From: an uncultured Collinsella sp.
GTDB taxonomy: Bacteria > Actinomycetota > Coriobacteriia > Coriobacteriales > Coriobacteriaceae
DNA: 8,900 bases
NCBI GenBank assembly: GCA_902470265.1
Contig: CABRFW010000055.1
Coordinates: forward strand, 1 to 8,900
Direction of reading: 5' to 3'
This document shows, one piece after another, positions 1 through 5,624 of the stretch. Below the pieces are notes generated by a model. It was not told the origin of the DNA. It searched no databases and saw only the letters and a program-made list of their open reading frames with translations. Made by a program: the position numbers and the translations under genes. Positions within the stretch are counted from its first letter, which is position 1; every line of letters begins with the position of its first letter.

Positions 1-684
1 CTCCAGGCCCTTGTTCATCAGGGTGGCGGAGTCGATGGTGATCTTGGCACCCATGGCCCACGTGGGATGCGCGAGGGCATCGGCACGCGTCACGCGATCG
101 AGCTCGTCGCGCGTGCGGCCAAAGAACGGACCGCCCGAGCAGGTGAGCCAAATGCAGTGGGCCTCGCGCGGGTTCTCCCCCAGATAGCACTGGTAGATGG
201 CGGAATGCTCAGAGTCGACCGGAATAAGCTGGCCCGGTTGTGCCAACGGCATAAGCAAGTCGCCACCGACGACGAGGGACTCCTTGTTGGCAAGGGCAAG
301 GCGCTTATTCGAGGTCAAGGCCGCATGGCTCGCCTCGAGACCGGCGGCGCCCACAATAGCGACGAGCACGCAGTCGACATCGTCGCGACGCGCGAGCTCG
401 CAAACCGCCTGCGCGCCAACGCCGAGCTTCGTTCCCTCGGGCAACTCCTGCAGCACGGCGTCATCGCCATGAGCGGCATCGGCCACGGCAACCGCCGGAA
501 CCGAGAACTCGCGGGCAGCGGCAACGAGCTCAGAGGTACTGGAGTTAACGGACAGCGCCGTCACCTGCAGGCGATCGGCATGCTGGCGGCACACATCGAG
601 CGCCTGGGTGCCGATAGAGCCCGTACAGCCCAGGATGGCAACGCGGAGACGTCCATCGGAGCCATACGTCGTCTGGAAAGACAT
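1..684 (-). CDS. dxr: 1-deoxy-D-xylulose 5-phosphate reductoisomerase, N-terminal 228 residues (cut by window edge)
   Basis: This enzyme converts DXP to 2-C-methyl-D-erythritol 4-phosphate with NADPH and a divalent metal, the committed step of the MEP isoprenoid pathway, in the cytoplasm. The visible part has the NADPH-binding loop GCTGSIG (19-25), ANKES (132-136), the metal-binding PVDSEHSA (155-162, with D157 and E159), the SGGPF loop (183-187), HPTWAMG (206-212) and IDSATLMNKGLE (217-228). The reading frame is open to the window edge. The family is usually about 390-400 residues, so roughly 40% is missing. The ATG at 684 overlaps the last base of the cdsA stop (TAATG), and GGAGG lies 9 nt upstream inside cdsA, so translation is probably coupled. 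The C in GCTGSIG, where many homologues have S, is a mild variant. Confidence 0.96.
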   Translation of the reverse strand, partial: MSFQTTYGSDGRLRVAILGCTGSIGTQALDVCRQHADRLQVTALSVNSSTSELVAAAREFSVPAVAVADAAHGDDAVLQELPEGTKLGVGAQAVCELARRDDVDCVLVAIVGAAGLEASHAALTSNKRLALANKESLVVGGDLLMPLAQPGQLIPVDSEHSAIYQCYLGENPREAHCIWLTCSGGPFFGRTRDELDRVTRADALAHPTWAMGAKITIDSATLMNKGLE

Positions 685-1583
685 TACAGCACGCCTCCGA
701 TCATCAGCAACAGCTGCGCGGTGATGCAGCCGAAGATAAGCGAATCGCTACGATCGAGCATGCCGCCGTGGCCCGGGATAAGGTTGCCGGAATCCTTGAC
801 GCCCACGCCGCGCTTGATGCGCGACTCGATAAGGTCGCCGATAACGCCCAGAATGGACACGACCACGCCGCACAGCAGCGCATAGGGCAGGCTGAGCTTG
901 TAGAAATGCGTCGCCCACAGGATGATCCAAATCAAAACCGAGCCCAGGATGCCGCCGGCAAACCCCTCCCAGCTCTTTTTGGGAGAGATCTTGGGAACCA
1001 TCTTGTGCTTGCCGATACGGCTACCTACGATGTAGGCAAACGAGTCGGAGACCCAAAGGGACGCGCAAACGCCCACCGAAAGCAGGGCGCCGGCAAAACC
1101 GGGCACGGCATCGCGCAGCAGCACGATAGCCGACAGCATAAAGCCAGTGTAGATGGGACCCATGAGCGTCACGGCCACATCAGAGATGCGGGTACGCGGC
1201 GACCAGACATACCAAATGCCCACAGCGAGCATCAGGGCAAAAAGCAGGGCATTCAGCAACATCGAATCGCCCAACGCCGACAGCGGAAAGAGTACGGCAG
1301 CAGCGATACCCATGCGCTCGTTAGCCATCTTGCCATCGAGCCTTGTCATACGGAAAAACTCATAGCAGCACAGACCGCTCATGACAGAAACAAAGATGGC
1401 CGTGGGCACGATACCCAAAACCAGGCACAGGATAAAGACAACGGCGTAGACGATACCGGCGGCGGCACGGGTAATAAAGCCCGCAAGCCACGAACCGGTG
1501 CCATTCTTCGCTGCAGGCGCTCCAGCAGCGACAGCCTTGCGCTCAGATGTCTTGGGAGCAGTTGCCTTGGGACGATCGGACAC
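684..1583 (-). CDS. cdsA: Phosphatidate cytidylyltransferase (CDP-diglyceride synthase)
   Basis: This integral membrane enzyme makes CDP-diacylglycerol from phosphatidic acid and CTP, the branch point for phospholipid synthesis. The 299-residue protein has a hydrophilic Lys/Ala-rich N-terminal tail (about 1-33), then roughly seven to nine hydrophobic segments (for example about 40-60, 92-127, 137-156, 165-188, 209-226, 235-253 and 283-299). Diagnostic stretches are SDSFAYIVGSRIGKHK (179-194), ISPKKSWEG (199-207) and the C-terminal CTP-transferase signature at 254-280, with SRIKR, KDSGN, PGHGG and LDRSD. Ser279 in DRSD replaces the hydrophobic residue usual there. The start is GTG at 1583, two bases after the uppS stop. 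The SD GAGGAGG lies inside the uppS end with 7 nt spacing. The identity is secure from the signature. Confidence 0.96.
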   Translation of the reverse strand: MSDRPKATAPKTSERKAVAAGAPAAKNGTGSWLAGFITRAAAGIVYAVVFILCLVLGIVPTAIFVSVMSGLCCYEFFRMTRLDGKMANERMGIAAAVLFPLSALGDSMLLNALLFALMLAVGIWYVWSPRTRISDVAVTLMGPIYTGFMLSAIVLLRDAVPGFAGALLSVGVCASLWVSDSFAYIVGSRIGKHKMVPKISPKKSWEGFAGGILGSVLIWIILWATHFYKLSLPYALLCGVVVSILGVIGDLIESRIKRGVGVKDSGNLIPGHGGMLDRSDSLIFGCITAQLLLMIGGVL

Positions 1584-1585
1584 GA

Positions 1586-2380
1586 TTAAGCCTCCTCGGT
1601 CTTGCTCAGACCACCAAACCTACGGTCACGGCCCTGATAGGCCAAAATGGCGTCGACAAGGCCCCAACGATCAAAGTCGGGCCAATAGGTATCGGTGACG
1701 TAGAACTCGGAATAAGCCACCTGCCACAGCAGATAGTTCGAAAGGCGCAGCTCACCAGAGGTGCGAATCACAAGCTCAGGATCGGGAAGGCCGGCGGTAT
1801 AGAGGTGGGAAGCCACCATGTCGTCATCAATTGCGGCAGGATCAATCTTACCGGCGGCAACGTCGAGCGCGATCTGACGGACAGCGCGGGTAATCTCGGC
1901 ACGCGCGCCGTAGTTGACGGCAAGCGCCAGCGTCATACCGGTGTGATCGGCGCACTCGGCAAGACCGCGTTCAAAAACGTCGCGGGTCTTCTTGGGCAGC
2001 GCGGAAATATCACCCAAAAAGACAACGCGCACGTTTTCGCGCTTCAGAAGCGGCAACTCGTCGATGAACGTCTTGGCAAACAAGTGCATCAAGACGTTGA
2101 CCTCATGCTGCGGGCGGTTCCAGTTTTCGGTAGAAAACGCATAGGCAGAAAGCACGTCGACGCCCAGGCGCACGCAGGCGGTAATGATCTCGCGCAGCGA
2201 GACGATACCCGCCTTGTGGCCCTCAGTGCGTGCAAGACCGCGCGACGTGGCCCAACGACCGTTGCCGTCCATGATGCACGAGATATGGTGCGGAATGTTA
2301 TTGAGGTCAAGGTCGGAAAAACCGACGCCCGCAGGGGCGTCGGCAAAGTACTCGACCAGTTTATGCTCGTCGTATTGCAC
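1586..2380 (-). CDS. uppS: Isoprenyl transferase (undecaprenyl diphosphate synthase family)
   Basis: This is a cis-prenyltransferase that adds isopentenyl units to farnesyl diphosphate to make the long-chain lipid carrier for peptidoglycan and other wall polymers. The 264-residue protein carries the pyrophosphate-binding IMDGNGRWA (36-44, catalytic Asp38), GHKAG (54-58), FSTENW (82-87), NYGAR (156-160), RTSGELRLSN (206-215), a conserved Glu in AYSEFY (Glu225) and a C-terminal RRFGG. The first 30 residues are a variable extension. The start is GTG at 2380, with only one base after the frr stop; GGAG lies 7 nt upstream in the frr coding end. Chain length cannot be read from sequence. In actinobacteria some homologues make decaprenyl or shorter chains, so 'isoprenyl transferase' is the safest name. 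uppS before cdsA is a widespread gene order. Confidence 0.95.
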   Translation of the reverse strand: MQYDEHKLVEYFADAPAGVGFSDLDLNNIPHHISCIMDGNGRWATSRGLARTEGHKAGIVSLREIITACVRLGVDVLSAYAFSTENWNRPQHEVNVLMHLFAKTFIDELPLLKRENVRVVFLGDISALPKKTRDVFERGLAECADHTGMTLALAVNYGARAEITRAVRQIALDVAAGKIDPAAIDDDMVASHLYTAGLPDPELVIRTSGELRLSNYLLWQVAYSEFYVTDTYWPDFDRWGLVDAILAYQGRDRRFGGLSKTEEA

Positions 2381-2381
2381 C

Positions 2382-2918
2382 TTAGATCTCCATGACCTCG
2401 GCTTCTTTTTCCTTCAGAAGCTCCTCGACCTTGGCGACATACTCATCAGTGTGCTTCTGGACCTTGGCCTGCTCGCGACGGACATCGTCCTCGGTGAGCT
2501 CCTCATCGCGCTCGAGCTTGTTGTTGAAGTCGCGACGGATGTTACGGATAGACACCTTGGCCTGCTCGGCGTACTCGCGGCACTCCTTGACGAGCTCGCG
2601 ACGGCGCTCCTCAGTGGGAGCCGGGAACGGAAGACGAACGACGGTGCCATCGGAGTTGGGGGTAATACCCAGATCGGAAGCGCCGATGGCCTTGACGATA
2701 GCATTGATGAGTGCCTTGTCCCACGGCTCGATGAGCAGCATGTGGGCCTCGGGGGTCTTGACGGCGGCAACCTGCGTGACCGGCGTGGGAACACCGTAAT
2801 AATCGACGGTGATGTCGGACAGAATGTTGGCATTGGCGCGGCCGGTACGGACCTTGGAGAAGTTATGCTTGAGGGACTCGAGCGACTTGTCCATATGGGC
2901 GGTGATGTTCTCTGCCAT
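2382..2918 (-). CDS. frr: Ribosome recycling factor (RRF)
   Basis: RRF works with EF-G after termination to split 70S ribosomes and free mRNA and tRNA. The product has 178 residues, close to the usual 185. Domain I is a three-helix bundle formed from the N-terminus (about 1-24) and the C-terminal half (about 100-178, highly charged and helical). The smaller domain II lies between (about 29-99). Family landmarks are KVRTGRANANIL (22-33), YYGVPTPVTQVA (40-51), LPFPAPTEERRREL (96-109) and VSIRNIRRD (122-130). It starts at ATG, two bases after the pyrH stop, and its AGGAGG lies in the last codons of pyrH with 7 nt spacing. The N-terminus is a few residues shorter than in many homologues. pyrH-frr adjacency is nearly universal in bacteria. 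Confidence 0.97.
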   Translation of the reverse strand: MAENITAHMDKSLESLKHNFSKVRTGRANANILSDITVDYYGVPTPVTQVAAVKTPEAHMLLIEPWDKALINAIVKAIGASDLGITPNSDGTVVRLPFPAPTEERRRELVKECREYAEQAKVSIRNIRRDFNNKLERDEELTEDDVRREQAKVQKHTDEYVAKVEELLKEKEAEVMEI

Positions 2919-2920
2919 GC

Positions 2921-3643
2921 TTAATCCTCCTGATAGACGAGCGTGCCGACGGGCTCACCCGAAAGCGCGCGCTTGACGGTGTCCTCGCCATCGATGTTGA
3001 GGACCAAAATCGGCATACGGTTGTCCTGGCACAGTGCCGTAGCCGTGGAATCCATAACCTGCAGACCGCGGACGAGAACCTCGTGATAGGTAATCTTGTC
3101 AAAACGGACGGCATCAGCGCACTTGACGGGATCCTTATCGTAGATGCCGTCAACCTTGGTGGCTTTAATCAGAATCTCGGCGCCGATCTCACACGCACGA
3201 AGAGCCGCGGCGGTGTCGGTCGTAAAGTACGGATTGCCCGAACCGGCGGCAAAAATAACGACGTTGCCCTTGGAAAGGTGGTTGATGGCGCGACGGCGAA
3301 TATAGGGCTCGCAGATCTCGTTCATCTGGATAGCGCTCATCACGCGGCAGGGAACATCATTATGCTCGAAGGCATCCTGCAGGGCGAGCGCGTTCATAAC
3401 GGTTGCCAGCATGCCCATGTAGTCGGCCTGAGCACGCTCCATGCCACCGGCAGCGCCGGCCATGCCGCGGAAAATATTGCCGCCGCCGACAACGACGCCG
3501 ACCTCATGACCAACGGCGAGCAGCTCCTTGACCTGCTTGGCAAGATGGTCGGTAACCTTGGGGTCGATGCCATATTGGCCGTCGCCCATCAGTGCTTCGC
3601 CGGAAAGCTTAAGAAGCACGCGTTTATATCGGATGTCGGACAA
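2921..3643 (-). CDS. pyrH: UMP kinase
   Basis: This bacterial-type hexameric UMP kinase of the amino acid kinase fold phosphorylates UMP to UDP in de novo pyrimidine synthesis. The 240 residues match the family length of about 240. Visible motifs are LKLSGEAL (11-18, ATP and phosphate contacts), VVGGGNIFRG (51-60, UMP binding), ADYMGMLAT (73-81), SGNPYFTTDTAAALRA (135-150, acceptor site), IKATKVDGIYDKDP (159-172, nucleotide binding), LQVMDSTA (194-201) and GEPVGTLV (229-236). The start codon is TTG at 3643. It is chosen because a perfect AAAGGAGG sits 6 nt upstream and the N-terminus then aligns with family members; the next in-frame ATG (residue 19) would delete the KLSGEAL motif. It is the first gene of the pyrH-frr-uppS-cdsA-dxr unit. 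Confidence 0.97.
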   Translation of the reverse strand: MSDIRYKRVLLKLSGEALMGDGQYGIDPKVTDHLAKQVKELLAVGHEVGVVVGGGNIFRGMAGAAGGMERAQADYMGMLATVMNALALQDAFEHNDVPCRVMSAIQMNEICEPYIRRRAINHLSKGNVVIFAAGSGNPYFTTDTAAALRACEIGAEILIKATKVDGIYDKDPVKCADAVRFDKITYHEVLVRGLQVMDSTATALCQDNRMPILVLNIDGEDTVKRALSGEPVGTLVYQED

Positions 3644-3649
3644 AGCGAT

Positions 3650-3657
3650 CCTCCTTT
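3650..3657 (-). promoter_or_regulatory. Ribosome binding site of pyrH (decides a TTG start)
   Basis: On the minus strand this reads AAAGGAGG, an essentially perfect anti-16S match, 6 nt before the TTG at 3643. No ATG or GTG lies at a usable distance in frame, so this site fixes the rare start codon. Confidence 0.85.
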
Positions 3658-3673
3658 AGATTGAACTCTCAAC

Positions 3674-3679
3674 ATTCTA
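3674..3679 (-). promoter_or_regulatory. Candidate -10 element of a pyrH promoter
   Basis: On the minus strand this reads TAGAAT, five of six matches to TATAAT, placed between the tsf terminator and the pyrH ribosome binding site. The -35 region at 17 nt spacing (ATGGCT) is poor, with three of six matches. Expected initiation near 3666 would leave a leader of about 20-25 nt. The position makes sense because the terminator after tsf would otherwise starve the downstream genes of transcripts, but the match alone is weak. Confidence 0.35.
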
Positions 3680-3684
3680 TCAAA

Positions 3685-3700
3685 GGCTCTAAGAAGAGCC
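3685..3700 (-). terminator. Small hairpin, possible second half of a tandem terminator
   Basis: The minus-strand RNA would form a perfect 6-bp stem (GGCTCT with AGAGCC) around a UCUU loop, followed by UUUGAU. The U-run is only three long, so termination here is doubtful on its own. It lies about 8 nt downstream of the U-tract of the tsf terminator, where it could act as a backup, or it could simply lie in the spacer of the candidate pyrH promoter. Confidence 0.3.
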
Positions 3701-3703
3701 ATG

Positions 3704-3738
3704 AAAAAGCAGGCTGTGAGTAAAACCCACAGCCTGCT
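3704..3738 (-). terminator. Rho-independent terminator of rpsB-tsf
   Basis: The minus-strand transcript forms an 11-bp perfect stem: AGCAGGCTGTG (3738-3728) pairs with CACAGCCTGCT (3718-3708) around a 9-nt loop. UUUU and then CAU follow, so the 3' edge of the stem runs into five consecutive U. It begins about 24 nt after the tsf stop and is the only strong intrinsic terminator in the window. It separates the rpsB-tsf unit from pyrH, although partial read-through is possible. Confidence 0.88.
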
Positions 3739-3761
3739 CATTACCAGCTACAAGAGCTTAT

Positions 3762-4631
3762 TTACTCGCCACGGACCAGACGGTCAAAGGCAACGACGGT
3801 AATGGTGTCGCCGAGCTCCTTGGAGACCTGCTCAGCGTACTTCTTGATGGTGAGGGAGCTGTCCTTGATGAACTCCTGCTCGGTGAGCACGGACTGCTTG
3901 TAGAACTTCTCCAGACGGCCGACAGCCATCTTCTCCTGGATAGCCTCGGGCTTGCCGGACTCGGCAGCCTGGGCCATGTAGATCTGCTTCTCGTGCTCGA
4001 CGGTCTCGGCCGGAACCTGATCGCGGGTAGCGCAGATCGGGGCGACGGCAGCAACCTGAAGGGCAACGTCGTGAGCGAAGGTCTTGAAGGACTCAGCCTG
4101 AGCGGTCTCGGCCTTCTCGAAGGCGAACTCGACGAGGACGCCGATCTTACCACCCATGTGGATGTAAGAAGCGAGCGCGCCGTTCTCGGCCTTGCGGGCA
4201 GCGAAGCGGGAGATCTTCATGTTCTCGCCCATGATGTGAATCATCTCGGTGAGCTCGGAGGAAACGGTCTCCTCGCCCATCGGCTTCTCGAGCAGAGCGT
4301 CGACGTCAGCAGGCTCGGTGGTAGCGACAACCTCAGCGACCTTGGAAGCAAAGCCGGTGAACTTGGCGTTAGAGCCAACGAAGTCGGTCTCGCAGGAGAG
4401 CTCGAGCAGAGCGCCGGTCTTGCCATCCTCGGAGACGAACGCGGCGACAGCGCCCTCGTTGGTCTCACGGCCAGCCTTCTTGGCAGCCTTGGCAAGGCCG
4501 TTCTTACGCAGAACGTCGACAGCGGCGTCCATGTCGCCGTCAGCCTCGACGAGAGCCTTCTTGCACTCCATCATCGGGGAGTCGGTCATCTCGCGGAGCT
4601 GCTTGACCATAGCGGCGGTAATCTGGGCCAT
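3762..4631 (-). CDS. tsf: Translation elongation factor Ts
   Basis: EF-Ts is the cytoplasmic nucleotide exchange factor that releases GDP from EF-Tu. The 289-residue protein has the N-terminal UBA-like domain (about 1-55) with QLREMTDSPMMECKKAL (11-27) and AKAAKKAGRE (47-56). The core domain contains the EF-Tu-contacting TDFV (82-85) within LSCETDFVGSN. The usual GAG in the TGAGMMDCKKAL-type motif is DSP here. The start is ATG at 4631, because AAAGGA lies 6 nt upstream and the protein then begins MAQITAAMVKQL as in homologues. A TTG at 4646 in frame would place the SD inside the coding region. The gene lies 45 nt after rpsB with no terminator between, so the two are co-transcribed. Strongly C/G-biased codons fit high expression. 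Confidence 0.97.
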   Translation of the reverse strand: MAQITAAMVKQLREMTDSPMMECKKALVEADGDMDAAVDVLRKNGLAKAAKKAGRETNEGAVAAFVSEDGKTGALLELSCETDFVGSNAKFTGFASKVAEVVATTEPADVDALLEKPMGEETVSSELTEMIHIMGENMKISRFAARKAENGALASYIHMGGKIGVLVEFAFEKAETAQAESFKTFAHDVALQVAAVAPICATRDQVPAETVEHEKQIYMAQAAESGKPEAIQEKMAVGRLEKFYKQSVLTEQEFIKDSSLTIKKYAEQVSKELGDTITVVAFDRLVRGE

Positions 4632-4637
4632 TGTGGT

Positions 4638-4643
4638 TCCTTT
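4638..4643 (-). promoter_or_regulatory. Ribosome binding site of tsf
   Basis: On the minus strand this reads AAAGGA with 6 nt to the ATG at 4631. It decides for that ATG and against the in-frame TTG five codons upstream, which would overlap this site. Confidence 0.8.
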
Positions 4644-4676
4644 CAAAGAGATGAAAAAGAATTAACTAAGACTGAT

Positions 4677-5405
4677 TTACTCGGCCTTGGGCTCAGCGGC
4701 CATCTCGGCCTCGGAGACCTGCTCCTTGCCGGAGCCAGCGAGGCAGGCGTCAGCCATGAGCTCGCACATAAGGGTGACAGCGGAGATAGCGTCATCGTTG
4801 CAGGGGATGCCGTACTCGACCTCGTCGGGATCGGAGTTGGTGTCGATCAGAGCGACGACGGGGATGTTCAGGCGCTGAGCCTCCTTGATGGCGTTCTCCT
4901 CGCGCTTGGTGTCGATGACGAAGAGAGCCTGGGGCAGACCCTTCATGTCGCGGGCGCCACCGAGGTTGGTCTGGAGCTTGGTGAGCTCCTTGCCGAGAAC
5001 AGCCTGCTCCTTCTTGGGCAGAACAGCCATGCGGCCGTCCTCGACCATGGCCTCGAGCTCCTCCATGCGGTTGATGCGGGAGCGGATGGTGACGAAGTTG
5101 GTCAGCATACCGCCGAGCCAACGCTGGTTGATGTAAGGCATGTTGGCGCGCTCAGCAGCGTTCTTGACGGCCTCCTGAGCCTGCTTCTTGGTGCCGACGA
5201 ACAGCACGTTGCCACCCTTGGCGACGTTCTTGACGAAGGTGTAGGCCTGGTCGGCGTCGAGGATGGTCTGCTTGAGGTCGAGGATGTAGATGCCGTTGCG
5301 CTCACCGAAGATGAACGGCTTCATCTTGGGGTTCCAGCGACGGGTCTGGTGACCGAAGTGGCAGCCGGCCTCGAGCAGGGTGCGGATATTAATCTTGGTA
5401 GCCAT
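4677..5405 (-). CDS. rpsB: 30S ribosomal protein S2
   Basis: S2 binds late in 30S assembly, near the 16S rRNA head-body junction, and is needed for S1 docking in bacteria that have it. The 242-residue protein is full length. Family landmarks are LLEAGCHFGHQTRRWNPKM (10-28), FIFGERNGIYILDL (31-44), VLFVGTKKQAQEA (67-79), NQRWLGGMLTNF (93-104), LGGARDMKGLPQALFVID (148-165), IPVVALIDTNSDP (181-193) and the IPCNDDAISAV region (200-210). The acidic, Ala/Glu-rich C-terminal tail is variable in the family. It starts at ATG 5405, with AGGAGG 6 nt upstream. A promoter and long leader precede it, and tsf follows, the classic rpsB-tsf pair. S2 is known to repress this operon through its leader in E. coli; whether that happens here is unknown. 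Confidence 0.98.
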   Translation of the reverse strand: MATKINIRTLLEAGCHFGHQTRRWNPKMKPFIFGERNGIYILDLKQTILDADQAYTFVKNVAKGGNVLFVGTKKQAQEAVKNAAERANMPYINQRWLGGMLTNFVTIRSRINRMEELEAMVEDGRMAVLPKKEQAVLGKELTKLQTNLGGARDMKGLPQALFVIDTKREENAIKEAQRLNIPVVALIDTNSDPDEVEYGIPCNDDAISAVTLMCELMADACLAGSGKEQVSEAEMAAEPKAE

Positions 5406-5541
5406 GTTAAACCTCCTGTGGTTTGCCTCCGCGCGGGGTCATCCTCCAAAACCAACCCGGACATGTGCTACCAAAGCCCGGGCACCACGGTATGAAGTAG
5501 CCGCGCGTGCGTGATAAAAACATGTTGCCGTGAAGCAACCC
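5406..5541 (-). promoter_or_regulatory. rpsB 5' leader with potential RNA structure
   Basis: If transcription starts about 6-7 nt after the -10 box, a leader of about 135 nt precedes rpsB, long for this compact region. Possible helices on the minus-strand RNA are: GUUGC/GCAAC (5539-5535 with 5528-5524), followed by AUG and UUUUU; a GC-only long-range helix, CGCGCGG (5507-5501) with CCGCGCG (5436-5430); inside it, GUGGUGCC (5488-5481) with GGUAGCAC (5472-5465, one mismatch and one G-U), or alternatively CCCGG (5482-5478) with CCGGG (5460-5456); and UGGUUU (5454-5449) with AAACCA (5424-5419), ending next to the SD. Autogenous control by S2 would be the natural hypothesis. I do not recognise a named leader family. 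Confidence 0.45.
5412..5417 (-). promoter_or_regulatory. Ribosome binding site of rpsB
   Basis: A perfect AGGAGG on the minus strand, 6 nt before the rpsB ATG. It lies directly next to the possible UGGUUU/AAACCA helix of the leader, so its access could depend on leader folding. Confidence 0.85.
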
Positions 5542-5546
5542 GATGA

Positions 5547-5575
5547 ATGATAGCAGGAATGCCTCTTCCTGCCAA
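5547..5575 (-). promoter_or_regulatory. rpsB-tsf promoter (sigma-70 type)
   Basis: On the minus strand, TTGGCA (5575-5570) and TATCAT (5552-5547) each match the -35 and -10 consensus at five of six positions, separated by exactly 17 nt. It lies about 50 nt downstream of the xer stop codon and upstream of a highly expressed ribosomal gene. The whole spacer belongs to a dyad (see the repeat entry). The next stretch gives a predicted start near 5540. Confidence 0.75.
5553..5572. repeat. Inverted repeat inside the rpsB promoter spacer
   Basis: Two perfect 7-base arms, GCAGGAA and TTCCTGC, surround a 6-nt centre. On the minus strand the repeat runs from the last three bases of the -35 box to the base before the -10 box. 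A dyad in this position could be an operator, because a bound protein would block RNA polymerase. It could also fold as a hairpin in read-through RNA from xer, but no U-run follows. Confidence 0.5.
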
Positions 5576-5624
5576 CCCGCAATCAAAACCACACACCTGA
5601 GTGCGACGCGGGACGTCCCAGCCA

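Noticed and set aside
67..2924. Plus-strand open frames of about 246-282 codons opposite dxr, cdsA, uppS and frr
   Set aside because: All mirror confidently identified minus-strand genes, have unnatural compositions and no family motifs.
3993..5495. A 500-codon open frame on the plus strand spanning tsf, the gap and rpsB
   Set aside because: It is antisense to two certain genes, its product is a low-complexity Leu/Gly/Asp/Val-rich string with no recognisable motif, and it also runs across the rpsB leader. Biased codons of highly expressed GC-rich genes remove stops from the complementary frame.
5407..5523. A 38-codon open frame in the rpsB leader (starts MFLSRTRGYF) ending one base before the rpsB ATG
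   Set aside because: No Shine-Dalgarno precedes its ATG, the composition (Trp, Cys, Arg, Gly) gives no family, and there is no run of a single regulatory amino acid as in classic attenuator peptides. A conserved frame in relatives would be needed to revive it.
5585..5605. Possible terminator after the Xer gene: CGCAC/GTGTG stem followed by GG and UUUU
   Set aside because: Only 5 bp with one G-U pair, and the U-run is short and displaced by three bases. Too weak to call, so where the xer transcript ends is unresolved.
5610..5619. Perfect 10-bp palindrome GGGACGTCCC just after the Xer stop codon
   Set aside because: It has no loop to form a good hairpin, no U-run and no second copy in the window; such palindromes arise often by chance in GC-rich DNA.
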